A stretch of DNA of 64,000 nucleotides from JBCBJZ01 sp038522635 (lineage in GTDB: Bacteria; Pseudomonadota; Alphaproteobacteria; Rhizobiales; Hyphomicrobiaceae), in assembly GCA_038522635.1 (NCBI GenBank), contig JBCBJZ010000002.1:6811-70810 (forward strand). The letters are read 5' to 3'. The notes below the pieces were generated by a model. That model saw only the letters and a list, made by a program, of their open reading frames with translations, was not told the DNA's origin and did not search any database. Position 1 is the first letter of the stretch. Each line of letters opens with the position of its first letter. Made by a program: the position numbers and the translations under genes. Below are positions 56,462-64,000 of this stretch, piece after piece.

Positions 56462-59200
56462 TTAGCCAGCATCTGCGTCTGCGTCGGCGGCGCGCGCGCG
56501 GATCGCGGCCTGGGCCGCGGCGAGACGCGCCACCGGCACCCGGAAGGGCGAACAAGACACATAGTCAAGCCCTGCCGCGTGGCAGTAGGCAACCGACGCC
56601 GGGTCGCCGCCGTGCTCCCCGCAAATCCCAAGCTTCATCCCCGGTTGCGCCTCGCGCCCCCCCGCGATGCCAAGCGTCATGAGTGCGCCGACGCCCTCTT
56701 GGTCAAGCGATACAAACGGGTCCTGCTCGAAGACGCCGGCGTTCTGGTAGGACGTCAAAATCGGCGCCGCATCATCCCGCGAAAGCCCCAAGCACGTCTG
56801 CGTCAGGTCATTGGTGCCGAACGAGAAGAACGCAGCACCCCGGCCGCCCGCGTTGTCCCGCGCGATCTCATCGGCGCGTAGGCAGGCCCGCGGCAACTCC
56901 ACCATCGTGCCGATCTCATAGCGCAGCGTATGTCCGGTCTCAGCTTCGATCGCGGCGGCCGTGGCGTTGACATGGTCGCGCAGGAGATCAAATTCAGCGC
57001 GGTAAGCGATCAACGGAAGCATGATCTCAGGCGTCACGCGGATGCCTTCTGTGCGTTCCACTTCGACTGCCGCTTCGAGGATCGCGCGCGCCTGCATCTG
57101 CGGGATCTCCGGGTAGCGGATGGCGATCCGGCAGCCCCTGAAGCCCAACATCGGGTTGAACTCCTGCAGCTCGCTGACGCGCGCCTTGAGGCCGGTGCCG
57201 GTCATCCCGAGGCTCGTGGCAACGCTCTCGATCTCTTCGGGCTCGTGCGGCAGGAATTCGTGCAGCGGCGGATCAAGCAGACGGATCGTTACCGGGCGCT
57301 CGCCCATCAGCTTGAACAACGCGATGAAGTCGCCGCGCTGCATCGGCAGGATCGTTGCGAGCGCCTTGCGGCGGCCCCCTTCGTCCGCAGCACAGATCAT
57401 CTGGCGCATGGCGAGGATGCGCTCATCATCGAAAAACATGTGCTCGGTGCGGCAAAGCCCGATGCCTTCGGCGCCGAAATGCAGCGCCTGTTCGCCATCG
57501 CGTGGCGTATCGGCGTTGGCGCGGACCTTGAGCGTGCGCGCTGCATCAGCCCACCCCATCAACGTCCCGAAGTCGCCGGTCAGTGCCGGCTGGCGCATGG
57601 GCACCGCGCCCTTCAAGATGTGCCCGCTGGCCCCGTCGATCGTGATGACATCGCCCACGTGATAGGTGGCGCCGGCGACGCTCATCCGGCCCGCGCTGGC
57701 GTCGATCTTCAACGTGCCAGCACCCGACACGCAGGGCCGGCCCATGCCGCGCGCGACCACCGCTGCGTGCGAGGTCATGCCACCGCGCGCCGTCAAGATG
57801 CCGACGGCGGCATGCATGCCGTGGATGTCTTCCGGTGACGTTTCGGTGCGCACCAGGATCACGTCTTTGCCATCGCGCTTGGCCTGTTCAGCCGCATCCG
57901 ACGTGAACACGATCGCGCCGGTCGCCGCGCCCGGGGATGCGGGAAGCCCAGCCGCAATCAGTTCTTTGCGCGCGTCAGGATCGATCGTTGGATGCAGCAA
58001 TTGATCGAGCGCGCTTGCATCCACACGGCACACCGCTTCATCACGGCTGATGCGCCCTTCTTCGGCCATGTCGACAGCGATCTTAAGCGCTGCCTGCAGC
58101 GTGCGTTTGCCAGAGCGTGTCTGCAGCAGCCAGAGCCGCCCTTCCTGAATCGTGAACTCGATATCCTGCATGTCGCGGTAGTGATCTTCAAGCTGCGCGA
58201 ACATCGCCTGAAGATCGGCAAACACCTCAGGCATCGTCGCCTCAAGCGAGGGCTTATCATCCTCCGCTTCGCGCCGGGCCGATTCTGTCAGATTGTGGGG
58301 CGTGCGAATGCCGGCGACCACGTCTTCGCCCTGTGCGTTGATCAGGAATTCACCGTAGAGCGTGTTCTCGCCGGTTGACGGGTTGCGTGTGAAGGCAACG
58401 CCTGTCGCCGAGTGCTCGCCCATGTTGCCGAACACCATCGCCTGGACGTTGACGGCGGTGCCCCAGCTTTCCGGGATCTGATGCAGCCGCCGGTAGGTGT
58501 CTGCGCGCTGATTGCGCCAGCTGGCGAAGACGGCGCTGATCGCGCCCCACAATTGCACCTTAAGGTCCTGCGGGAAGGGCGCGCCGGTCTCGGTCCTGAT
58601 GGCCTGTTTGAATTGATCGACGATGTCGGCCCAGGCGTCCGCGTCGAGCTCCGTATCGAGCACGAAACCGCTCAGGTTCTTCTGGTTTTCCAGCAGATCT
58701 TCGAAGATGCCGTGATCAACGCCGAGCACCACATCGCCATACATTTGGATGAAGCGGCGGTAGCTGTCGTAGGCGAAACGGGCGTCGCCTGAGCGCGCTG
58801 CGAGCCCTTTGACGGTGGTGTCGTTGAGGCCGAGGTTGAGGATCGTATCCATCATGCCGGGCATCGACGCGCGCGCGCCTGAACGCACCGACAACAACAG
58901 CGGGTTTTGCGCATCGCCAAAGCCCATCCCGACGTGCGCTTCGATGGTGTTGATCGCGCTCTCAACGTCCCGTTTGAGGTCGTCGCGCAAAGTGCGGTCG
59001 TGATCGAAGAAGGCGGCGCACTCCGCCGTGGTGATCGTCAGCCCCGGGGGGACCGGCAGGCCGAGGCTTGCCATCTCAGCAAGGTTTGCACCCTTGCCGC
59101 CAAGCAGATCGCGCATGCTCGCATCACCCTGCGCGCCATCGATGCCGAACAGGTAGACGGCCTTATCGCTTGTTCCCGGTGCGCGGGCCTGGTCGGTCAT
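56462..59200 (-). CDS. ppdK: Pyruvate, phosphate dikinase
   Basis: About 912 residues, interconverting pyruvate, ATP and phosphate with phosphoenolpyruvate, AMP and diphosphate. Order: N-terminal ATP-grasp (VYLFGIDGAQGDASMRDLLG, KGANLAEMASLGLPVPPGLT), swivel domain with phospho-His in RGGMTSHAAVVARGMGRPCV, and C-terminal PEP barrel (MLGFRGCRIAIRYPEIPQMQ, FSFGTNDLTQTCLGLSRDD, GICGEHGGDPASV). The ATG at 59200 has GAGGTG upstream; the in-frame start at 59251 is less likely. Confidence 0.97.
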   Translation of the reverse strand: MTDQARAPGTSDKAVYLFGIDGAQGDASMRDLLGGKGANLAEMASLGLPVPPGLTITTAECAAFFDHDRTLRDDLKRDVESAINTIEAHVGMGFGDAQNPLLLSVRSGARASMPGMMDTILNLGLNDTTVKGLAARSGDARFAYDSYRRFIQMYGDVVLGVDHGIFEDLLENQKNLSGFVLDTELDADAWADIVDQFKQAIRTETGAPFPQDLKVQLWGAISAVFASWRNQRADTYRRLHQIPESWGTAVNVQAMVFGNMGEHSATGVAFTRNPSTGENTLYGEFLINAQGEDVVAGIRTPHNLTESARREAEDDKPSLEATMPEVFADLQAMFAQLEDHYRDMQDIEFTIQEGRLWLLQTRSGKRTLQAALKIAVDMAEEGRISRDEAVCRVDASALDQLLHPTIDPDARKELIAAGLPASPGAATGAIVFTSDAAEQAKRDGKDVILVRTETSPEDIHGMHAAVGILTARGGMTSHAAVVARGMGRPCVSGAGTLKIDASAGRMSVAGATYHVGDVITIDGASGHILKGAVPMRQPALTGDFGTLMGWADAARTLKVRANADTPRDGEQALHFGAEGIGLCRTEHMFFDDERILAMRQMICAADEGGRRKALATILPMQRGDFIALFKLMGERPVTIRLLDPPLHEFLPHEPEEIESVATSLGMTGTGLKARVSELQEFNPMLGFRGCRIAIRYPEIPQMQARAILEAAVEVERTEGIRVTPEIMLPLIAYRAEFDLLRDHVNATAAAIEAETGHTLRYEIGTMVELPRACLRADEIARDNAGGRGAAFFSFGTNDLTQTCLGLSRDDAAPILTSYQNAGVFEQDPFVSLDQEGVGALMTLGIAGGREAQPGMKLGICGEHGGDPASVAYCHAAGLDYVSCSPFRVPVARLAAAQAAIRARAADADADAG

Positions 59201-59533
59201 GATCACCTCGCTGGAATGCAGCTCTTCTGCGATGCCGACGCATCGCTTCAAGCGGCGCTGCCGTTAAGCGCGTCTTGCACTGCACCATCATTCGAATTTA
59301 TGCCGCGTGCCTAGCATCACGTCCGGGCGCGTACCAGCGTTCTTCCACCGCGCAAACGGCGAAAGCTTCGGGCGTTGGCACAAGCGGCGACCGGGGCGCT
59401 GGGCCATCGCGCAAGGCGGCCGCGCGCGCGTGCTGCGCACCTTCCCTTCACAGTGGCGAACCCGTAGGTTTCGCCATCGCCACCTGCGACGCTCACCCTT
59501 CCCCCTGCAACGCTCATCCATCCAAGGCCAAGC
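59201..59533. other. 333-base divergent intergenic region
   Basis: Separates divergent ppdK and the dipeptidase. It holds a hairpin TGGCGAA...TTCGCCA (59454-59476) and two partial direct repeats CTGCGACGCTCA and CTGCAACGCTCA near 59485-59515. No convincing promoter consensus or coding sequence was seen. Confidence 0.45.
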
Positions 59534-60940
59534 ATGACGAACGCTTCCCTTCTCCCCGACGTTCTCAAAGAGCTCGATCGTACCCGTAAGCCCGCCCTTG
59601 AGCGGCTCTTCGCGCTGCTGAAGATCCCGTCGATCTCCACCGATCCAGCCTACGCACCCGATTGCCAGCGTGCCGCGCAATGGTGCGCTGATACGCTAAG
59701 CGAGATCGGCTTTGAGGCGGCCGTGCATCCGACCAGCGGGCATCCCATGGTGGTCGCGACCGATCGGCCCAAGGTGCCGGCCGGCATGCCGCACTTTCTG
59801 TTTTACGGCCACTACGATGTGCAGCCGCCCGATCCGCTTGACCTTTGGACCTCCGATCCGTTCGAGCCGAGGTTGGCGCGCGAAAAGGCGAACGGTCAGG
59901 TGATCGTCGCGCGTGGGGCGCAGGACAACAAAGGCCAGCTCATGACGTTCTTCGAGGCAGCCCGTGCCTGGAAGAAGGTGGCCGGCGATCTGCCGGTTGC
60001 GATCACGGTGATGCTTGAAGGTGAGGAAGAATGCGGCTCGCCGAGCCTTGAGCCGTTCCTCAAGAAGCACAAGAAGGCGCTGAGCCGTGACCTTGCGTTG
60101 GTGTGCGACACGGGGCAGTGGGACAAGGACACGCCCGCCATCACTACCATGTTACGCGGTCTCGTCGGGCTTGAAGTGGTGGTCGAAGCGGCGAGCCGCG
60201 ACCTTCACTCGGGCATGTACGGCGGGGCCGCGCGCAATCCCATTCACGTGCTCGCTTCGATCCTGGGCGCTTTGCACGATAGATCGGGGAAAGTCGCCGT
60301 GCCCGGCTTCTATGATGGTGTGAAACGACCACCGGCCCGGCAATTGAAGCAGTGGGAGGCGCTGGGCTTCGACGAGCGCGCTTTCCTGGGCGGGGTCGGT
60401 CTCGCGCAGAAGGCAGGCGAGACGAAGTATTCCGCGCTTGAGCAGGTTTGGTCGCGGCCCACGTGCGAAGTGAACGGCATCACGGGCGGTTATCAGGGCG
60501 TGGGCACGAAAACCGTCATTCCCGCCCAAGCGTCGGCCAAAATCACCTGCCGGTTGGTGCCTGATCAGGACCCGAAGGCCGTGATCCAAGCGTTGCGCAG
60601 CTTCATCGAAGCGCGCATCCCCGATGACTGCAACGTCCGCATCCTGGACCCGCACGGTTCGCCGGCGATCGGCATTGACGCCACCATGCCGACCATCGCG
60701 GCCGCAGCGCAGGCGCTGGAAGAGGAATGGGGCCAACCGGCGGCGCTGACCGGTTGCGGCGGTTCGATCCCGATCGTGACGTCGTTCAAGACGGCGCTCG
60801 GAATGGACAGCCTGCTTGTCGGTTTCGGGCTCGATGATGACCGCATCCATTCGCCCAACGAGAAATACAACGTGCAGAGCTTCCGTAAGGGCGCGCGCAG
60901 CTGGGCGCGGATCTTGGCGCGGCTGGGCGGGGAAGGGTGA
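59534..60940 (+). CDS. M20/M25/M40-family metallo-dipeptidase
   Basis: 468 residues, cytoplasmic two-zinc peptidase. [20 protein letters not shown] (zinc His/Asp), [20 protein letters not shown] (bridging Asp), [20 protein letters not shown] (catalytic Glu pair) and [20 protein letters not shown] (dimerisation-domain entry) are textbook dipeptidase elements. C-terminal [13 protein letters not shown] and [17 protein letters not shown] complete the active site. Overlaps the next frame by GTGA if that gene starts early. Confidence 0.92.
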   Translation: MTNASLLPDVLKELDRTRKPALERLFALLKIPSISTDPAYAPDCQRAAQWCADTLSEIGFEAAVHPTSGHPMVVATDRPKVPAGMPHFLFYGHYDVQPPDPLDLWTSDPFEPRLAREKANGQVIVARGAQDNKGQLMTFFEAARAWKKVAGDLPVAITVMLEGEEECGSPSLEPFLKKHKKALSRDLALVCDTGQWDKDTPAITTMLRGLVGLEVVVEAASRDLHSGMYGGAARNPIHVLASILGALHDRSGKVAVPGFYDGVKRPPARQLKQWEALGFDERAFLGGVGLAQKAGETKYSALEQVWSRPTCEVNGITGGYQGVGTKTVIPAQASAKITCRLVPDQDPKAVIQALRSFIEARIPDDCNVRILDPHGSPAIGIDATMPTIAAAAQALEEEWGQPAALTGCGGSIPIVTSFKTALGMDSLLVGFGLDDDRIHSPNEKYNVQSFRKGARSWARILARLGGEG

Positions 60941-61041
60941 GCCTGGCGCAGCCGGCCGCAGCGCCGCCGTCTTCACCAACGCAAGGCTCACCACCCCACC
61001 GCACTCAGGAGCCGTCCCAAGACGAGCATAGGCAGGCGGTG

Positions 61042-61968
61042 ATGGGCTACCTGTTGGGGTTCATCGGCGTGGCGATCTTCGGGCTGACGCTGCCAGCGAC
61101 GCGGCTCGCTGTCGTTGAACTCGATCCCGTTTTCATCGCGCTTGGCCGCAGCGTCTTGGCGGGCGTGATCGCGGTTGCCGTGCTCGTGTTGTCAAAGGCA
61201 CCGCGCCCCCGTGGCGCTGATTGGCCCAAGCTGGCGGCGATCGCCGGCGGCATCGTCTTCGGCTTCCCGTTATTCGCGACGCTGGCGATGCAAACGGCGA
61301 CGGCCGCCCATGGGGGTGTGGTGCTCGCCGTGCTGCCGCTCGCGACCGCCGTGGCAAGCGTGATGGTGGCGGGCGAGCGACCTTCGCTCCCGTTTTGGCT
61401 GGCGGCCATCGCGGGAACGTTGGCGGTCTTAGCCTATGTGGCGTTCGCCAACGGCGGTGGAGACGCTGGCGTTGTGACAAGCGCGCGTGATGGCGTCGGC
61501 TCAGTTGGCGCAGGCGCATTTCTGCGCATTGAGGCCGCCGATCTGCTGTTGCTTGCGGCCGTTCTGTCGGCGGCGCTTGGCTATGCGCTGGGTGGCAGCC
61601 TCTCGCGCACCATGGGCGGTTGGCAGGTGATCTGCTGGGCGCTCGTGGTGTCATTGCCGTTGCTCGTTCTCACCCTGAGTTTGATGGGCTTATGGCGGAT
61701 CCCAAGCGGAGTCTCGATGGGCGCCTGGAGTGGCTTCTTTTACGTCGCAATCGGCAGCCAATTTTTGGGCTTTTTCTTTTGGAACAAGGGCTTGGCCCTG
61801 GGAGGTATCGCCAAGGTCGGGCAAGTCCAGTTGTTGCAGACGTTCGTGACGCTGTTTGCTGCGTGGCTGCTCTTGGGTGAAGCGATCGGCGCGCTTGAGA
61901 TCGGCTTTGCGCTTCTTGTGGCGGTGATTGTGGCGATGGGTGCGCGGGCGCGGGTCCGCCTTCGTTAA
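61042..61968 (+). CDS. EamA/DMT-superfamily transporter
   Basis: About 308 residues, ten predicted helices in two EamA repeats; MGYLLGFIGVAIFGLTLPAT is the canonical first helix and FFFWNKGLALGGIAKVGQVQ with LFAAWLLLGEAIGALEIGFA the second-repeat signature. A GTG at 60937 overlapping the dipeptidase stop would add a 35-residue Pro-rich lead and is the alternative start. Probable amino-acid or metabolite exporter co-transcribed with the dipeptidase; cargo unknown. Confidence 0.85.
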   Translation: MGYLLGFIGVAIFGLTLPATRLAVVELDPVFIALGRSVLAGVIAVAVLVLSKAPRPRGADWPKLAAIAGGIVFGFPLFATLAMQTATAAHGGVVLAVLPLATAVASVMVAGERPSLPFWLAAIAGTLAVLAYVAFANGGGDAGVVTSARDGVGSVGAGAFLRIEAADLLLLAAVLSAALGYALGGSLSRTMGGWQVICWALVVSLPLLVLTLSLMGLWRIPSGVSMGAWSGFFYVAIGSQFLGFFFWNKGLALGGIAKVGQVQLLQTFVTLFAAWLLLGEAIGALEIGFALLVAVIVAMGARARVRLR

Positions 61969-62093
61969 GCGTCGTGCGGGTGAGCCGACCACGCCAAACC
62001 ATGCTCATGCAAGGCAAAGCGCCGTTGAGACGTGGCGCCGCAGCGGTGAACGCTTTGGGCTACACAAGCGTATGTCATGAGGTACATAAACTG

Positions 62094-62111
62094 TGTCAGT
62101 AACCGTAGACA
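62094..62111. promoter_or_regulatory. TGT-N12-ACA motif upstream of the crtZ-like gene
   Basis: TGT at 62094, twelve bases, ACA at 62109, 15 bases before the hydroxylase ATG. This is the PpsR/CrtJ operator form that represses carotenoid and photosynthesis genes in some alphaproteobacteria. Only six fixed bases, so chance is possible. Confidence 0.3.
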
Positions 62112-62125
62112 GCTCATAAAGTCCC

Positions 62126-62614
62126 ATGCAGATCCTTCTCAACATCGCCATCATCACGCTGACCGTCGTGTTGACTGAAGCCTTCGCCTGGGCTGTTCAC
62201 CGCTACGTCATGCACTCCTGGGGATGGCGTTGGCACCGCTCGCACCACGAGCCGAGCAAAGGCGTGTTCGAGGTTAACGACCTGTTCGCACTGGTGTTCG
62301 GCGCGTTCGCGCTGGCGGTGATCCTGCTCGCCGGCCACTACGAGATCAACTGGTTGTACTGGATCGGCATCGGCATCAGCGTATACGGCATCTTGTATTT
62401 CATCGTGCACGACGGGCTGACCCATGGACGCTGGCCGTTCAACTGGTTGCCCAAGACCGGCTACCTGCGCCGCCTCGTCGAAGCTCATCACCTGCACCAC
62501 GCGGAGCGCTCGCGTACGGGCGGGGTGTCATTCGGCTTCCTTTATGCCCCGCCGGTACGCGTGTTGCGGGCGCAGCTCCACGCTAAACGGCGCGCGCGCA
62601 AAGACGAGCGCTGA
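62126..62614 (+). CDS. crtZ: Beta-carotene hydroxylase-like (CrtZ) membrane di-iron enzyme
   Basis: 162 residues of the fatty-acid hydroxylase superfamily, inner membrane. The di-iron histidine clusters are all present: HRYVMH, HRSHHE, HDGLTHGRW and HHLHHAERS, in the spacing of bacterial CrtZ. It hydroxylates beta-ionone rings to zeaxanthin-type xanthophylls. No other carotenoid genes are in the window. An isolated crtZ just left of an IS copy. Confidence 0.85.
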   Translation: MQILLNIAIITLTVVLTEAFAWAVHRYVMHSWGWRWHRSHHEPSKGVFEVNDLFALVFGAFALAVILLAGHYEINWLYWIGIGISVYGILYFIVHDGLTHGRWPFNWLPKTGYLRRLVEAHHLHHAERSRTGGVSFGFLYAPPVRVLRAQLHAKRRARKDER

Positions 62615-62645
62615 GCCGCGCTTCGCGCCCCTTGCACGAAGAGGC

Positions 62646-62649
62646 CTAG
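62646..62649. repeat. Left target-site duplication CTAG
   Basis: CTAG directly before the left inverted repeat; the same four bases follow the right one at 63966-63969. Confidence 0.85.
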
Positions 62650-63965
62650 CAGGCTGTTGATTTTCTTGCACGTTGCGGCGCTTTGGCGAACATGATTCCA
62701 TCTTGGCATTGATGCCAGGGGGAGATGCGCGATGCGGGGATCGGACAATCAGTCGGGATCGATGTTCAGCTACGTGGACCTTGAAGATCGCGTGCCGACG
62801 AAGCATCCGCTGCGGGTGATCAAGGCCATCGTCGACGATGCGCTGCGCGACCTCGATGCCGACTTTGAGCGGCTCTACGTGGGATCGGGCCGATCCTCGA
62901 TTGCGCCGGAACGTTTGCTTCGGGCTTCGCTTTTGCAGGCGTTCTACTCGGTCCGCTCCGAGCGCCAACTTGTCGAGCAGCTCGATTACAATCTGCTGTT
63001 CCGCTGGTTCGTCGGTTTGGGCATCGACGATCCTGTCTGGGACCATTCGACGTTTTCGAAGAATCGCGACCGGCTGCTCGAAGCTGATGTGGCGGCCAAG
63101 TTTCTCGAAGCCGTACTCCGCCATCCCAAGGTCAACCGGTTTCTGTCGGACGAGCATTTCTCAGTAGACGGCACGCTCATCGAAGCCTGGGCCTCCATGA
63201 AGAGCTTTCGCGCAAAAGACGGCTCTGATGAGCCGCCAGGCCCAGGCCGCAACGGAGAGCAGAACTTTCGTGGGCAACCGCGCAAGAACGACACGCACGC
63301 AAGCACGACCGATCCGGACGCCAAGCTGTTCAAGAAGGGGTACGGCCGCGAAGCCAAGCTCTGCTTCATGGGGCATGTGCTGATGGAGAACCGCTCCGGC
63401 CTGATCGTGCAGGCCACGCTGACTGAGGCCAACGGGCGCGCTGAACGCGAGGCGGCAATCGGCATGATCGAACGTCATTCCCCTGGCTCGACCCGCCGTC
63501 TGACGCTTGGTGCCGACAAGGGCTACGACGCCAGGCCGTTTGCGGCCGACCTGCGCGCCATGAACGTGACACCGCACATCGCGCGCCACGATGCGGTGAC
63601 CAAGACAGGCAAGCGGCGGCGATCTTCGGTGGACGGCCGCACGACACGCCATCCCGGTTACCAGGCCTCGCAACGCATCCGAAAACGCATCGAGGAACCG
63701 TTTGGCTGGGCCAAAACCATCGCGGGCCTCGCCAAGACGAAGTTCAGGGGCATCCCCCGCGTTGACCACCAATTCACCTTCGCCATGGCCGCCTACAACC
63801 TGATCCGATTGCCGCGACTGCTGGCCGGGGCGGCATGATGGACGCGCGCGAAAGGCATCCGCACGCAACCAAAGCACGCCAAGGCGCCCGAAACGGGTCC
63901 TTTAAACTCCAAAAAGCGTCCCGATGGGCAAACGATGCTAACGTCATCGCAAATTCAACAGCCTG
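62650..63965 (+). mobile_element. Complete IS5-family insertion sequence
   Basis: 1316 bases bounded by inverted repeats: CAGGCTGTTGATTTTC at the left and the reverse complement of CAGGCTGTTGAATTTGC at the right. CTAG at 62646-62649 and 63966-63969 is the 4-bp target duplication (YTAR type, as in IS5). It carries one intact transposase gene. The right-hand flank continues as dispersed repeat family B, so the target was that repeat's CTAG. Confidence 0.93.
62732..63838 (+). CDS. IS5-family transposase
   Basis: 368 residues, intact. N-terminal DUF772-like domain (FSYVDLEDRVPTKHPLRVIK, LLQAFYSVRSERQLVEQLDY, FVGLGIDDPVWDHSTFSKNR), then a DDE domain: first Asp in HFSVDGTLIEAWASM, second in LGADKGYDARPF, Glu in RIEEPFGWAKTIAGL. 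Start ATG 62732 begins MRGSDNQSGSMFSYV, which matches close relatives. Confidence 0.95.
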   Translation: MRGSDNQSGSMFSYVDLEDRVPTKHPLRVIKAIVDDALRDLDADFERLYVGSGRSSIAPERLLRASLLQAFYSVRSERQLVEQLDYNLLFRWFVGLGIDDPVWDHSTFSKNRDRLLEADVAAKFLEAVLRHPKVNRFLSDEHFSVDGTLIEAWASMKSFRAKDGSDEPPGPGRNGEQNFRGQPRKNDTHASTTDPDAKLFKKGYGREAKLCFMGHVLMENRSGLIVQATLTEANGRAEREAAIGMIERHSPGSTRRLTLGADKGYDARPFAADLRAMNVTPHIARHDAVTKTGKRRRSSVDGRTTRHPGYQASQRIRKRIEEPFGWAKTIAGLAKTKFRGIPRVDHQFTFAMAAYNLIRLPRLLAGAA

Positions 63966-64000
63966 CTAGATCATCGGGCGATTTATCGGGATCACCACAG
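63966..64000. repeat. Dispersed repeat family B, copy 4, broken by the IS at its CTAG
   Basis: CTAGATCATCGGGCGATTTA then TCGGGATCACC: 29 of 31 positions match the copy at 19685. The IS right end abuts its first base, and the family starts with CTAG in every copy. It may continue past the window. Confidence 0.75.

Noticed and set aside
59350..59385. TTGGCAC near 59366 as a sigma-54 promoter of the dipeptidase gene
   Set aside because: No -12 element at the right distance.

Overview
The window is GC-rich, densely coded chromosomal DNA from an alphaproteobacterium, most likely of the Hyphomicrobiales (Rhizobiales) type. The grounds are a glnB-glnA pair, a urea ABC transporter collinear with a urease operon, a soxBDAG sarcosine oxidase operon, a nadABC operon, GlyA-like and DppBCDF modules, and intergenic two-hairpin palindromic elements of a kind common in that order. 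Genus cannot be set from sequence alone. There are 53 protein genes (one cut by the left edge), one complete insertion sequence, several dispersed repeats and a few candidate regulatory sites. No rRNA, tRNA or CRISPR array was seen.

Layout. 1-3963 (minus): trehalose block otsB - GH15 glycosidase - otsA (partial). 4117-16075 (minus): one long nitrogen-acquisition block, urtABCDE (urea uptake) then ureD-A-B-lprI-C-E-F-G (urease and nickel assembly), preceded by a good -24/-12 (sigma-54) promoter candidate. 16315-19614 (minus): type III polyketide synthase, an isoprenylcysteine-methyltransferase-like enzyme and an MFS exporter, a compact secondary-metabolite unit. 19754-24184: lipase, fasciclin-domain protein, PhoX-like secreted protein and a small membrane protein. 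24314-26223 (minus): glnA and glnB with a second sigma-54-type promoter. 26433-32184: VOC protein, two tandem M15-like peptidoglycan peptidases, an MlrC-type metallopeptidase and a DUF4139 protein. 32428-39751 (plus): a Dpp/Opp-type peptide ABC transporter ending in an SHMT-like PLP enzyme. 39837-44154: an AsmA-family protein and acetoacetyl-CoA synthetase. 44289-49725 (plus): soxBDAG. 49796-56302: GNAT acetyltransferase, nadA, nadB, nadC, a small membrane protein and an Ldh2-family dehydrogenase. 56462-62614: pyruvate phosphate dikinase, M20 dipeptidase, EamA transporter and crtZ-like hydroxylase. 62650-63965: IS5-family element.

Biology. Nitrogen scavenging dominates: urea import and hydrolysis, ammonia assimilation by glutamine synthetase under PII control, peptide import, and sarcosine oxidation to glycine. 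The most unusual local structure is a 24-bp tandem repeat (eight units) at the 3' end of soxA. It multiplies the conserved end of the protein (DPEGSR) and, at the RNA level, makes a string of identical small hairpins just before soxG. The IS5-family element sits exactly in the CTAG of a dispersed intergenic repeat, with a clear 4-bp target duplication. I found no clear evidence of a wholly new defence or mobile system; the candidates for new biology are the soxA repeat, the PKS/ICMT/MFS unit, the SHMT-like enzyme in the peptide-transport operon, and the LprI-family gene inside the urease operon.
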